Source: Ruminococcus sp. UBA5884
GTDB taxonomy: Bacteria; Bacillota; Clostridia; Oscillospirales; Ruminococcaceae
Assembly: GCA_002431975.1 (NCBI GenBank)
Contig: DJFA01000023.1
Span: forward strand, 1 to 10,087
Length of the DNA: 10,087 nt
Direction of reading: 5' to 3'
Numbering within the stretch: position 1 is the first letter of the stretch; each line of letters opens with the position of its first letter. The position numbers were made by a program, and so were the translations under genes. The notes under the pieces are model-generated. The model had not been told where the DNA came from. It saw only the letters and a list, made by a program, of their open reading frames with translations, and searched no databases. Shown in pieces: positions 1 to 6,633 of the stretch.

Positions 1-852
1 ACAACAGTACCAACAACAACCACAACCACAACCACAACCAATATTACAACAATTACATCTGACGGTGAAGGTAGCTTTACTATAACAACAACTACTATGG
101 GTGGCAACATTACAGTTACAGATGAAACTACTTATGATACTACTGTATCTGAAACAGAAACAACTGTAACTACTGTTGAAACTACTGAAACAACTACTGA
201 ATCAGAAACAGAATTGACTACTGCTCCTTCTGAAACAGAAATAACTACTATTACTGAATCAGAAACAACTACTGCTCCTTCTGAAACAGAAATAACTACT
301 GTTACTGAATCAGAAACAACTACTACAGAATCAGAAACTGAAATAACTACTGCTCCTTCTGATACTGGAACAACAACTGAAACAACTACTACACCTGATG
401 ATGAGGGAAGTGTTACTATAACAACTACTACTATGGGAAGCAATATTACTGTTACAAATGAAACTACTTTTGATACAACTGTAACAACTGATGAAAATAC
501 CGGTACAGGCGTTTCAGAATCAACTTCTGTTACAACTGTAACAACAACTGATGAAAATACTGGTACAGGCGAATCAACTACTGAAAACAGCAATGTTTCA
601 GAATCATCAGAATCAACTTCTCAGTCTGATAACAGAAACAACAATAATAACAATAACAACAACAGAAACAATAACAGAAATAACAACAGCAATAATAACA
701 ACAATAACAGAAACAACAATAAAACTACTACAAAAACAAATACATCTTCAGCTTCCTCAAGTCCGAAAACAGGCGATAATTCAGGTATTCTTTTCACACT
801 TCTCGCCGCTTCCGCACTTACAATCACACTCTCAAGAAAAAATAAGAAATAG
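1..852 (+). CDS. 3' end of a sortase-anchored, Thr/Asn-rich surface protein (5' end outside window)
   Basis: The frame is open from base 1, so the Met codon at 97 is internal and the true start lies upstream. The visible 283 residues are almost all low complexity. First comes a Thr/Ser/Glu-rich stalk with repeated APSETEITT and TESETT blocks. Next are two TTDENTGTG copies and an Asn-rich stretch broken by Arg (about 628-723). The C-terminus is a cell-wall sorting signal: SPKTGD at 760-777, about 17 hydrophobic residues (781-831), then SRKNKK. This is the LPXTG architecture with Ser in place of Leu, so a sortase would cleave between T and G and link the protein to peptidoglycan. The Thr-rich part is probably an extended, perhaps O-glycosylated, wall-spanning stalk. 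Any functional head would be N-terminal and is not visible. A scaffoldin or adhesin anchor is possible but unsupported here. A terminator follows 15 bases after the stop. Confidence 0.85.
   Translation, partial: TTVPTTTTTTTTTNITTITSDGEGSFTITTTTMGGNITVTDETTYDTTVSETETTVTTVETTETTTESETELTTAPSETEITTITESETTTAPSETEITTVTESETTTTESETEITTAPSDTGTTTETTTTPDDEGSVTITTTTMGSNITVTNETTFDTTVTTDENTGTGVSESTSVTTVTTTDENTGTGESTTENSNVSESSESTSQSDNRNNNNNNNNNRNNNRNNNSNNNNNNRNNNKTTTKTNTSSASSSPKTGDNSGILFTLLAASALTITLSRKNKK
67..483 (+). repeat. Duplicated 27-codon block within the surface-protein stalk
   Basis: Bases 67-147 and 403-483 encode two versions of the same block, exactly 336 bases (112 codons) apart. Each starts EGS, then has ITTTTMG, NITVT, ETT and DTTV in the same order. 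They differ by a few substitutions, such as F/V, G/S, D/N and Y/F. The first copy lies near the window edge, so more copies may exist upstream. Confidence 0.85.
223..360 (+). repeat. Short tandem repeats (51-base unit) encoding APSETEITT-TESETTT
   Basis: The unit starting GCTCCTTCTGAAACAGAA begins at 223 and again at 274, a period of 51 bases or 17 codons. A third GCTCCTTCT occurs at 352, after a shortened copy. All spacings are multiples of three, so copy-number changes keep the frame. The repeats make this part of the gene prone to slippage and length variation. Confidence 0.8.
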
Positions 853-866
853 TCTTTAAACCCTTT

Positions 867-908
867 AAGCTCCTTGTCTGTCAATGCAGATAAGGAGCTT
901 ATTTTTTT
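867..908 (+). terminator. Rho-independent terminator of the surface-protein gene
   Basis: A 14-base-pair stem pairs 867-880 with 887-900 (AAGCTCCTTGTCTG with CAGATAAGGAGCTT, one G-U pair). The loop has six bases and is followed by seven T at 902-908. It lies 15 bases after the stop codon. Confidence 0.93.
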
Positions 909-929
909 GTATATTTTTAAAAAAAAGTA

Positions 930-958
930 TTGAATATTGTTCTGCAAAGTGTTATAAT
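930..958 (+). promoter_or_regulatory. Sigma-A-type promoter of the SH3-repeat protein gene
   Basis: A -35 box TTGAAT (930-935) and a perfect -10 box TATAAT (953-958) are separated by 17 bases. TGT directly precedes the -10, giving an extended -10. Transcription would start near 965, leaving a leader of about 28 bases that contains AAAGGAG (977-983), nine bases before the ATG. Confidence 0.88.
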
Positions 959-992
959 TATCTCAGAATAAAATATAAAGGAGATATGAAAT

Positions 993-2393
993 ATGATTAA
1001 ATCAAAAAAAGTTCTCAGCGTTCTTGCATTTGGTTTAATTGCAGTTTCAATGTGCGGATATCCGGCTATGGAGGTTTCAGCAGCACAGGCTGTATCTGCA
1101 TCTGTAACTGCATCTGATATCACAAATGTAAAAACAGGAGTGTCCATAAAATATACAGGGGATGTTTACTCCACAAGTTATGGTACAGGTACTCCTGTAA
1201 AAATAAGCGGTACATATACTGTAAGTGCTATACTTGATGATACTTCAAGAAAATGCAGAGTTCAGCTGAAAAATGCCGGCTGGATTATGACAAATGACTT
1301 ATCACAGTATACCGTTACAAAGGATTCAAATAATAATCTTGTTGTTGTTCAGAATAAATATGCTGAAAATCAGCCGACAACAACAACTGTAAAAGTAGGC
1401 GACAAGGTTAAGTATACAGGAAATGCATACTATACAAGTGCAGGCGGCAAATCTGTAAAGGTAAGCGGAACATATACAGTAGCAGCAATATCATCAGATA
1501 AGAATGCAAAATACAATGTTCAGCTCAAAGGTATAGGCTGGGTATCTCTTAGCAATACAACTCCTGATACACCAGATACACCGGTAAATCCTACAACTGT
1601 AAAAGTAGGCGACAAGGTAAAATATACAGGTGAAGCATATTATACAAGTGCAGGCGGTAAGTCCGTAAAGGTAAGCGGAACATATACAGTAGCAGCAATA
1701 TCATCAGATAAGAATGCAAAATATAATGTTCAGCTCAAAGGTATAGGTTGGGTATCACTCGGAAATACAACTCCTGATACACCAGATACACCGGTAAATC
1801 CTACAACTGTAAAAGTAGGCGACAAGATAAAATATACAGGTGAAGCATACTATACAACCAAAGGCGGTAAGTCCGTAAAGGTAAGCGGAACATATACAGT
1901 AGCAGCAATATCATCAGATAAGAATGCAAAATACAATGTTCAGCTCAAAGGTATAGGCTGGGTATCACTCGGAAATACAACACCTGATACACCTGTAACA
2001 CCGGTAAATCCTACAACTGTAAAAGTAGGCGACAAGATAAAATATACAGGTGAAGCATACTATACAACCAAGGGCGGTAAATCCGTAAAGGTAAGCGGAA
2101 CATATACAGTAGCGGCAATCTCATCAGATAAGAATGCAAAATATAATGTTCAGCTTAAAGGTATAGGCTGGGTATCACTCAGCAATACAACTCCTGTAAC
2201 ATCTGAAATCAAAGTCGGTGACAAGGTTAAGTATACAGGAAATGCATATTATACAAGTGCAGGCGGCAAGTCTGTAAAGGTAAGCGGTACATATACAGTA
2301 GCTGCTATATCATCAGACAAAAATGCAAAATACAGAGTTCAGCTTAAAGGTATAGGCTGGGTTTCAATCAATGATGTTACAAAGGTTTCCTGA
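993..2393 (+). CDS. Secreted protein made of six SH3-like repeats, function unknown
   Basis: The 466-residue protein starts with a signal peptide: KSKK, a hydrophobic core, and likely cleavage after VSA at residue 30. The start is fixed by AAAGGAG nine bases upstream. The mature part is one divergent repeat (residues 46-100) and five nearly identical 54-residue repeats (133-186, 203-256, 273-326, 343-396, 406-459). Each runs from VKVGDKVKYTG through GGKSVKVSGTYTV to VQLKGIGWVS. The linkers are Pro/Thr-rich (TPDTPDTPVNPTT). The short beta-rich units ending in GW resemble bacterial SH3-type domains that bind peptidoglycan or its peptides; this is inferred from pattern, not a family match. The repeats are Lys-rich, which would suit binding an anionic wall. 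There is no catalytic domain, dockerin, sorting signal or transmembrane anchor, so the protein is either released or held non-covalently. It could be a wall-binding or adhesin-like protein. Confidence 0.88.
   Translation: MIKSKKVLSVLAFGLIAVSMCGYPAMEVSAAQAVSASVTASDITNVKTGVSIKYTGDVYSTSYGTGTPVKISGTYTVSAILDDTSRKCRVQLKNAGWIMTNDLSQYTVTKDSNNNLVVVQNKYAENQPTTTTVKVGDKVKYTGNAYYTSAGGKSVKVSGTYTVAAISSDKNAKYNVQLKGIGWVSLSNTTPDTPDTPVNPTTVKVGDKVKYTGEAYYTSAGGKSVKVSGTYTVAAISSDKNAKYNVQLKGIGWVSLGNTTPDTPDTPVNPTTVKVGDKIKYTGEAYYTTKGGKSVKVSGTYTVAAISSDKNAKYNVQLKGIGWVSLGNTTPDTPVTPVNPTTVKVGDKIKYTGEAYYTTKGGKSVKVSGTYTVAAISSDKNAKYNVQLKGIGWVSLSNTTPVTSEIKVGDKVKYTGNAYYTSAGGKSVKVSGTYTVAAISSDKNAKYRVQLKGIGWVSINDVTKVS
1389..2369 (+). 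repeat. Five tandem in-frame repeats, 210-base period, SH3-like units
   Basis: Units occupy 1389-1550, 1599-1760, 1809-1970, 2019-2180 and 2208-2369. The first four start exactly 210 bases apart. The last follows after 189 because its linker is seven codons shorter. The central part, GTAAAGGTAAGCGG followed by ACATATACAGTAGC, is the same in all five apart from one base. This DNA-level similarity points to recent duplication or ongoing gene conversion. Short-read assemblies may collapse the array. Confidence 0.95.
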
Positions 2394-2407
2394 TAATAAA
2401 TAAAAAT

Positions 2408-2443
2408 AAATCTCACAGATTTATAAATCTGTGAGATTTTTTT
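2408..2443. terminator. Two-way terminator between convergent genes
   Basis: AAATCTCACAGATTT (2408-2422) is fully complementary to 2425-2439, giving 13 or more base pairs with a very small loop. On the + strand the stem runs into seven T (2437-2443), serving the SH3-repeat gene. On the - strand it is followed by a T-rich run, serving hcp, whose stop is at 2447-2449. Confidence 0.9.
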
Positions 2444-2446
2444 GTT

Positions 2447-4009
2447 TTACTTTAAAATTCTGTCCAAGTCCTCCTGAGGTGTGCCTGCCGGAGTTATTTG
2501 ATAATTTTCAACAAGTATATTAAGAACATTTTCAGAAATAAATGCCGGAACAGTAGGGCCAAGTATTATATTCTTTATTCCAAGATACAGCAGTGTCAGC
2601 AGAATACATACTGCCTTCTGTTCATACCATGAAAGTACAAGAGTAAGAGGCAAATCATTTACTCCGCATTCAAAAGCTTCAGCAAGTGCAAGTGCTACCT
2701 TTATTGCACTGTATGAATCGTTACACTGTCCCATATCAAGTATTCTCGGAATACCGTCTATATCACCTAAATCAAGGTCATTTATACGGTACTTTCCGCA
2801 GGCAAGCGTGAGAATAAGTGAATCCTTAGGAGTCATTTTTGCAAAATCAGTGTAATAGCTTCTGCTCGGAGCTGCTCCGTCACAGCCTCCTATCAGGAAA
2901 ATATGACTGATTTTCCCCTGTTTTATAAGGGATATTATTTTTTCAGCCTGAGATAATACAGCATTATGGCCAAATCCTGTCATTACAGTATGTCCGCCAT
3001 TCATTCCTGTCATTTCCTTGTCCTCGTCATATCCTCCGCATTCAATTGCCTTATTGATTACAGGAGTGAAATCCTTGTCTTCTCCGATATGCACGATATC
3101 AGGATATGATACAAGAGCAGTTGTGAAAACTCTGTCACAATAACTCTGACGTACAGGCATAAGACAGTTTGTAGTAAATAAAATTGGTGCGGGAATATTA
3201 TGAAATTCTGACTGCTGATTCTGCCAGCCTGTACCGAAATTACCCTTCAAATGAGAGTATTTTTTTAATTCAGGATATCCATGTGCAGGGAGCATTTCAC
3301 TATGGGTATAGATATTTATTCCTTTATCCTTTGTCTGTTCAAGCAGTCGCTTCATATCATATAAATCATGTCCGCTTACTACTATAAACGGGCCCTTTTC
3401 TATTGTAAGAGGAACTTCTGTCGGGACAGGATTTCCAAAACTTTCAGTATTGGCTTTATCAAGAAGTTCAAGACATTTCAGATTTATTTCACCTGTTTTT
3501 AAAACAAGCGGAAGGAGAGTATCAACACTTCCTTTTTCGCCGATTTCATAAAGAGCAGTATAGAAAAAATCATTTACTTCATCATCTTTATAGCCAAGTG
3601 CAAATGCATGGGAAGCATATGCTGCCATTCCTTTTATTCCAAAAAGAATCAATGATTTCAATGAACGTATATCAACATTATCGTCCCAGAGATTTTTCAT
3701 ATCATAATCATCATATTTCTGGCTGTTTATTCTGTTTTTTTCATTTTCAATTTCAGTTTTAAGCTTTTTGATTGTAACATTATTGAAATTGACATTTGTT
3801 ACAGTCGTAAATAAACCGTCTATCATAAGTTTATCTGTTTTATCGGATTTATTTCCGGACTTTGCAGCTCTTGCAAGACCTATCAGTGCACCGATAAGTT
3901 CATCCTGATAACCGGCAGTATCAGATTTTTTTCCGCATACGCCGGTTTTTCCTTCACAGCCTGTATTATGGGCTGTCTGCTGACACTGAAAACAAAACAT
4001 TTCATTCAT
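2447..4009 (-). CDS. hcp: Hybrid cluster protein (Hcp, prismane protein; annotated as hydroxylamine reductase)
   Basis: A cytoplasmic iron-sulfur enzyme. The family reduces NO and hydroxylamine in vitro and is tied to nitrosative-stress defence and protein S-nitrosylation. The N-terminal cluster ligands are C6, C9, C18 and C25 in MFCFQCQQT...GCEGKTGVCGK. All expected hybrid-cluster ligands are present: H214 (SGHD), E238 (HSEMLPAHGYP), C282 (TTNC), C376 (GGCDGA), C404 (LACGKYR), C429 (GQCND), and E463 and K465 (SWYEQKAV). The length of 520 residues and the intact helical region (about 30-200) fit the full-length Hcp classes, slightly shorter than the roughly 550 of Desulfovibrio Hcp. The N-terminal spacing CX2CX8CX6C is one residue longer in its last gap than the usual CX2CX8CX5C. 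GGGAGG, whose core lies 13 bases before M1, supports M1 over the Met at residue 4. No hcr reductase partner is adjacent, as is common in strict anaerobes. The gene appears to be transcribed alone. Confidence 0.96.
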   Translation of the reverse strand: MNEMFCFQCQQTAHNTGCEGKTGVCGKKSDTAGYQDELIGALIGLARAAKSGNKSDKTDKLMIDGLFTTVTNVNFNNVTIKKLKTEIENEKNRINSQKYDDYDMKNLWDDNVDIRSLKSLILFGIKGMAAYASHAFALGYKDDEVNDFFYTALYEIGEKGSVDTLLPLVLKTGEINLKCLELLDKANTESFGNPVPTEVPLTIEKGPFIVVSGHDLYDMKRLLEQTKDKGINIYTHSEMLPAHGYPELKKYSHLKGNFGTGWQNQQSEFHNIPAPILFTTNCLMPVRQSYCDRVFTTALVSYPDIVHIGEDKDFTPVINKAIECGGYDEDKEMTGMNGGHTVMTGFGHNAVLSQAEKIISLIKQGKISHIFLIGGCDGAAPSRSYYTDFAKMTPKDSLILTLACGKYRINDLDLGDIDGIPRILDMGQCNDSYSAIKVALALAEAFECGVNDLPLTLVLSWYEQKAVCILLTLLYLGIKNIILGPTVPAFISENVLNILVENYQITPAGTPQEDLDRILK

Positions 4010-4065
4010 ATTTTTAATTGTTCCTCCCTTATATGCATTAATTAGTAATTATTATTTACATAAAA

Positions 4066-4082
4066 TTTTGTAATATACAAAA
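4066..4082 (-). promoter_or_regulatory. Candidate operator palindrome upstream of hcp
   Basis: TTTTGTAATATACAAAA is a perfect inverted repeat with 7-base arms around a 3-base centre, about 57 bases before the hcp start codon. hcp genes in anaerobes are often controlled by CRP/FNR-family regulators (HcpR) or redox regulators, which bind short palindromes. On the - strand its half TTGTAT could act as a -35, with AATAAT some 18 bases on as a -10. The site is AT-rich and overlaps the T-run of the upstream terminator, so chance symmetry is possible. Confidence 0.35.
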
Positions 4083-4115
4083 AAATTTTCCCTGCCTTTT
4101 TAAAGACAGGGAAAA
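4079..4115 (-). terminator. Rho-independent terminator of the GH44 gene
   Basis: Read on the - strand, TTTTCCCTG (4115-4107) pairs with CAGGGAAAA (4094-4086). One mismatch and a short inner CTTT/AAAG helix extend the stem. Seven T follow (4085-4079). It lies about 30 bases after the cellulase stop codon and insulates hcp from read-through. Confidence 0.88.
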
Positions 4116-4145
4116 CAATTTGGGAAAGAAAGTTTATCTTGAAAA

Positions 4146-6581
4146 TTAGAATTTGTCAATTAATTTGATGATGTATTTTTTAAGCTGACCGAGGTCTTTG
4201 AGGTCTATTGCATTATCTTTGATAACATCACTGTTTGCAATACCCTGTTCAGTAAGGTCGCTCATTTTAACAATATACTGGTTGAGAAGTGTAACATCTC
4301 TTACGTCTACTTCATTATCGCAGGTAGCATCTCCGAGCAGAGTTGCTTCAACGTTTATATCTATAGTTGTTTCAGTTGACGGAACAGATTCAGAAGCTGT
4401 TGTTTCAGCTGTTTCTGAAGCAGCTGTTGATTCAGAAGTTTCCGGAGCTTCAGTTGTTACAGTTGTTACAGTTGTTTCAGTCGGTTCTTTTTCATATTCA
4501 TAAACAAGAGTGATAGTATTATATGTTACTGATACATCAGCTCCATTTTCATCATTTGCAGATGAAGCCCACCATGTCTGGAGTTCTGTATATGTATCAT
4601 GGATATCAGCCTTTACTTCTTCACTGTCGCCGTTTGTGAAAGTGCCGTCAAAGATGATTTCACAGTCGCCAGTGCCTGCACCATATGAGAATGCTTTGCT
4701 GCCCCAGAATTCTGTGCCAGATGCGTCAGCAAGTTTATTGAATGTCAGAGCACCGCCGCCTACATACCATGCAGCACCTGATGAGCATGTAGCAGTTGTA
4801 TTGATAATAGCCTTTTTAAGATGTTCAACATCTCCGAGGTCTATCATCGGATAGCCGTTTACGGAATCTTTAAGGTCGCTGAAATTATATACAATTTCCT
4901 TTGTTTCAGTAGTTTCAACCGGTGGAGTATAGATTTCCTTGTCAGTTTCCTTATCAGATACAACTACCTGTGCAACAGACATAGGAGGAAGTTCAACTGT
5001 AAATGAGTTTCCTGTAAGGTCATTCTGAACATCAATTATTCTTATTTCGCTGCTGTCCTGAGTTATAGCATAAACTACAGCACTCTTATAGTTTGTATCA
5101 GTTCCTTCAAGTGAGATAACAGCATTTTCAGCCTTTTCAGAATCCTTGTTTGAAACAACAACTGTTACCCCTGAATCATCAGTGCCATCAATTGCAGCAT
5201 ATGCAGTTGCCTTTGAAATGTCCTCAGTTGATGCTTCAACAAGAGTATCTCCGAATGCAGCACCTTCACCGTCATAGTTTGTATAAAGGTTGATAGCTGA
5301 TTCAACATAAGGGCAGTTTGACAATGTACCCCAGTATGTAGCAAGATAAACTCCGTTGTCTGCAAAAGCTCCGAGAGCTTCAGTTTCAGCAATTGCAGAG
5401 CTTACTTTCTTACCTGTATCCTTTTCATTTGAAAGGTCGCCGAGGTTGTATTCACTTACAGCAATTTTAGTACCCGGATAATATTTGTTGATTGATTCAT
5501 TGATTTTCGGGAGGAATGGAAGATAATCAGAGAAATACTGACCGAGCCAGCTGTTTTCTGTATAGTTTTCATCGTAAAGGCTTCTTGCAGCCTGAAGTCT
5601 TGCTTCATCTGTGCTGCAATCCTGAGCATAATAATGAACATCAACTACATCAAGCAGACGTTTTCCATGTTCCTTTTCTGCATCAGCCATCTGTTTGAGA
5701 TAGTAATCGAGATACCATGAATACTGGTCTTTTACAGCAGTCCATTCAGGGTCTGTATAATTATCTCCGCTGCTGCCGTTTATGCATGGGAGAACTCCCC
5801 AGAATGCAGGGCCGAAAACATCAGCATCAGGGTCAATTTCCTTTACAACGCTTGCAAGTTCGATTGATTTTGAAACAAGCTCATTATTGCTTACTTCTTC
5901 AGGGTGGAGATACGGGTGAGTATCATTCCAGAGAACAGGTTCATTGTCAAGGCTGTAGCCCTGCATACCTGTTGATGTATTTGAATCGCCGAGAGTCTTT
6001 ACAATGAAGTTTACATATTCGTCCATGTATACAGCGTTGTCAGTAAGGTCAGGAGTAAGTGAAAGTTCACCGTCTTTTCTGAATTTAACCTCATTCCAGC
6101 GAGATGAAGGAGCTTTTTCAGTATCGCTTACAGAACCAGCCTTATCAGCTGAAACATATCCGGCCATCTGGAGAGTAGTCATTTTATATGGTATATTATA
6201 GTCGCTGCTTCTTTTTGAGAATTTTCTTACAGCAGCACCTGCACCGTCTGTATCGTCACCGATATTTGTATCTGAGCTGTTGTGCCAGTCCTCACCGGCA
6301 TTTGAATAGTTTGTTTCCCAGTTGTATCCTGTATAGCGGTTGCCGCCCTGACGGAGAGCATTTACAGTTACATTGCGGTAGTTGTCAGAGTTGCCGTAAT
6401 CATTAACGCCGTATATGTAAGGGCTGATTTCCTTCTTTTCGCCTGCGAGGTTTACAGTGATATCCATGTCATATGAAGCAGCGGCAGAAGTAGTTTCAAC
6501 AGCATTTACAATGCTTCCTGAAATAAATGAAGCAGTAAGCACGCCGGCAGCAATACAAGCTTTGATTCTTGAAGATTTCAT
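4146..6581 (-). CDS. Cellulosomal GH44 endoglucanase/xyloglucanase with C-terminal CBM and dockerin
   Basis: A secreted enzyme cutting internal beta-1,4 bonds of cellulose, xyloglucan or related glucans with retention. A signal peptide occupies residues 1-27, likely cut after VNA. The GH44 catalytic region spans about 38-545, opening with ISPYIYGVN and RQGGNRYTGYNWE. The acid/base is E214 (LDNEP) and the nucleophile E377 (AVSEYNLGD), as in Clostridium thermocellum CelJ. A separate domain follows at about 563-697 (VYNFSDL to LVYEYE), rich in Trp and Tyr and probably a carbohydrate-binding module. A Thr/Glu/Ser linker (698-742) leads to a type I dockerin (747-811). Its two calcium loops have Asp at positions 1, 5, 9 and 12: D751/755/759/762 and D785/789/793/796. 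This order matches EndB/Cel44A of Ruminococcus flavefaciens, whose C-terminal module binds cellulose. The start is supported by AAAGGA ten bases upstream. The enzyme probably joins a cell-surface cellulosome through a scaffoldin cohesin. It sits 52 bases behind the regulator gene. Confidence 0.95.
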   Translation of the reverse strand: MKSSRIKACIAAGVLTASFISGSIVNAVETTSAAASYDMDITVNLAGEKKEISPYIYGVNDYGNSDNYRNVTVNALRQGGNRYTGYNWETNYSNAGEDWHNSSDTNIGDDTDGAGAAVRKFSKRSSDYNIPYKMTTLQMAGYVSADKAGSVSDTEKAPSSRWNEVKFRKDGELSLTPDLTDNAVYMDEYVNFIVKTLGDSNTSTGMQGYSLDNEPVLWNDTHPYLHPEEVSNNELVSKSIELASVVKEIDPDADVFGPAFWGVLPCINGSSGDNYTDPEWTAVKDQYSWYLDYYLKQMADAEKEHGKRLLDVVDVHYYAQDCSTDEARLQAARSLYDENYTENSWLGQYFSDYLPFLPKINESINKYYPGTKIAVSEYNLGDLSNEKDTGKKVSSAIAETEALGAFADNGVYLATYWGTLSNCPYVESAINLYTNYDGEGAAFGDTLVEASTEDISKATAYAAIDGTDDSGVTVVVSNKDSEKAENAVISLEGTDTNYKSAVVYAITQDSSEIRIIDVQNDLTGNSFTVELPPMSVAQVVVSDKETDKEIYTPPVETTETKEIVYNFSDLKDSVNGYPMIDLGDVEHLKKAIINTTATCSSGAAWYVGGGALTFNKLADASGTEFWGSKAFSYGAGTGDCEIIFDGTFTNGDSEEVKADIHDTYTELQTWWASSANDENGADVSVTYNTITLVYEYEKEPTETTVTTVTTEAPETSESTAASETAETTASESVPSTETTIDINVEATLLGDATCDNEVDVRDVTLLNQYIVKMSDLTEQGIANSDVIKDNAIDLKDLGQLKKYIIKLIDKF

Positions 6582-6633
6582 GATTTTTTTATCCTTTCCA
6601 TATTTAATTTGCAGTGAAAAATCTCACTTATGA

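Noticed and set aside
97..99. ATG at 97 as the start of the surface-protein gene
   Set aside because: The frame stays open back to base 1 with the same Thr-rich composition, the duplicated block begins before it at 67, and there is no ribosome site.
551..859. Second + strand frame overlapping the surface-protein gene
   Set aside because: It is a shifted reading of the Asn-rich repeat giving Thr/Ile runs, and has no ribosome site. The in-frame sorting signal supports the other frame.
132..947. Reading frames on the - strand opposite the surface-protein gene (132-593 and 621-947)
   Set aside because: They mirror the Thr/Asn-rich codons as Val and Leu runs, have no ribosome sites, and one crosses the terminator and promoter region.
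1026..1064. Lipoprotein signal in the SH3-repeat protein (SMCG)
   Set aside because: The residue before Cys is Met, which does not fit a lipobox. A normal signal peptidase site, VSA, follows.
6613..6628. Hairpin AGTGA...TCACT between regulator and GH44 as a terminator
   Set aside because: The stem has only five pairs and no T-run follows on the - strand, so it should not end transcription.
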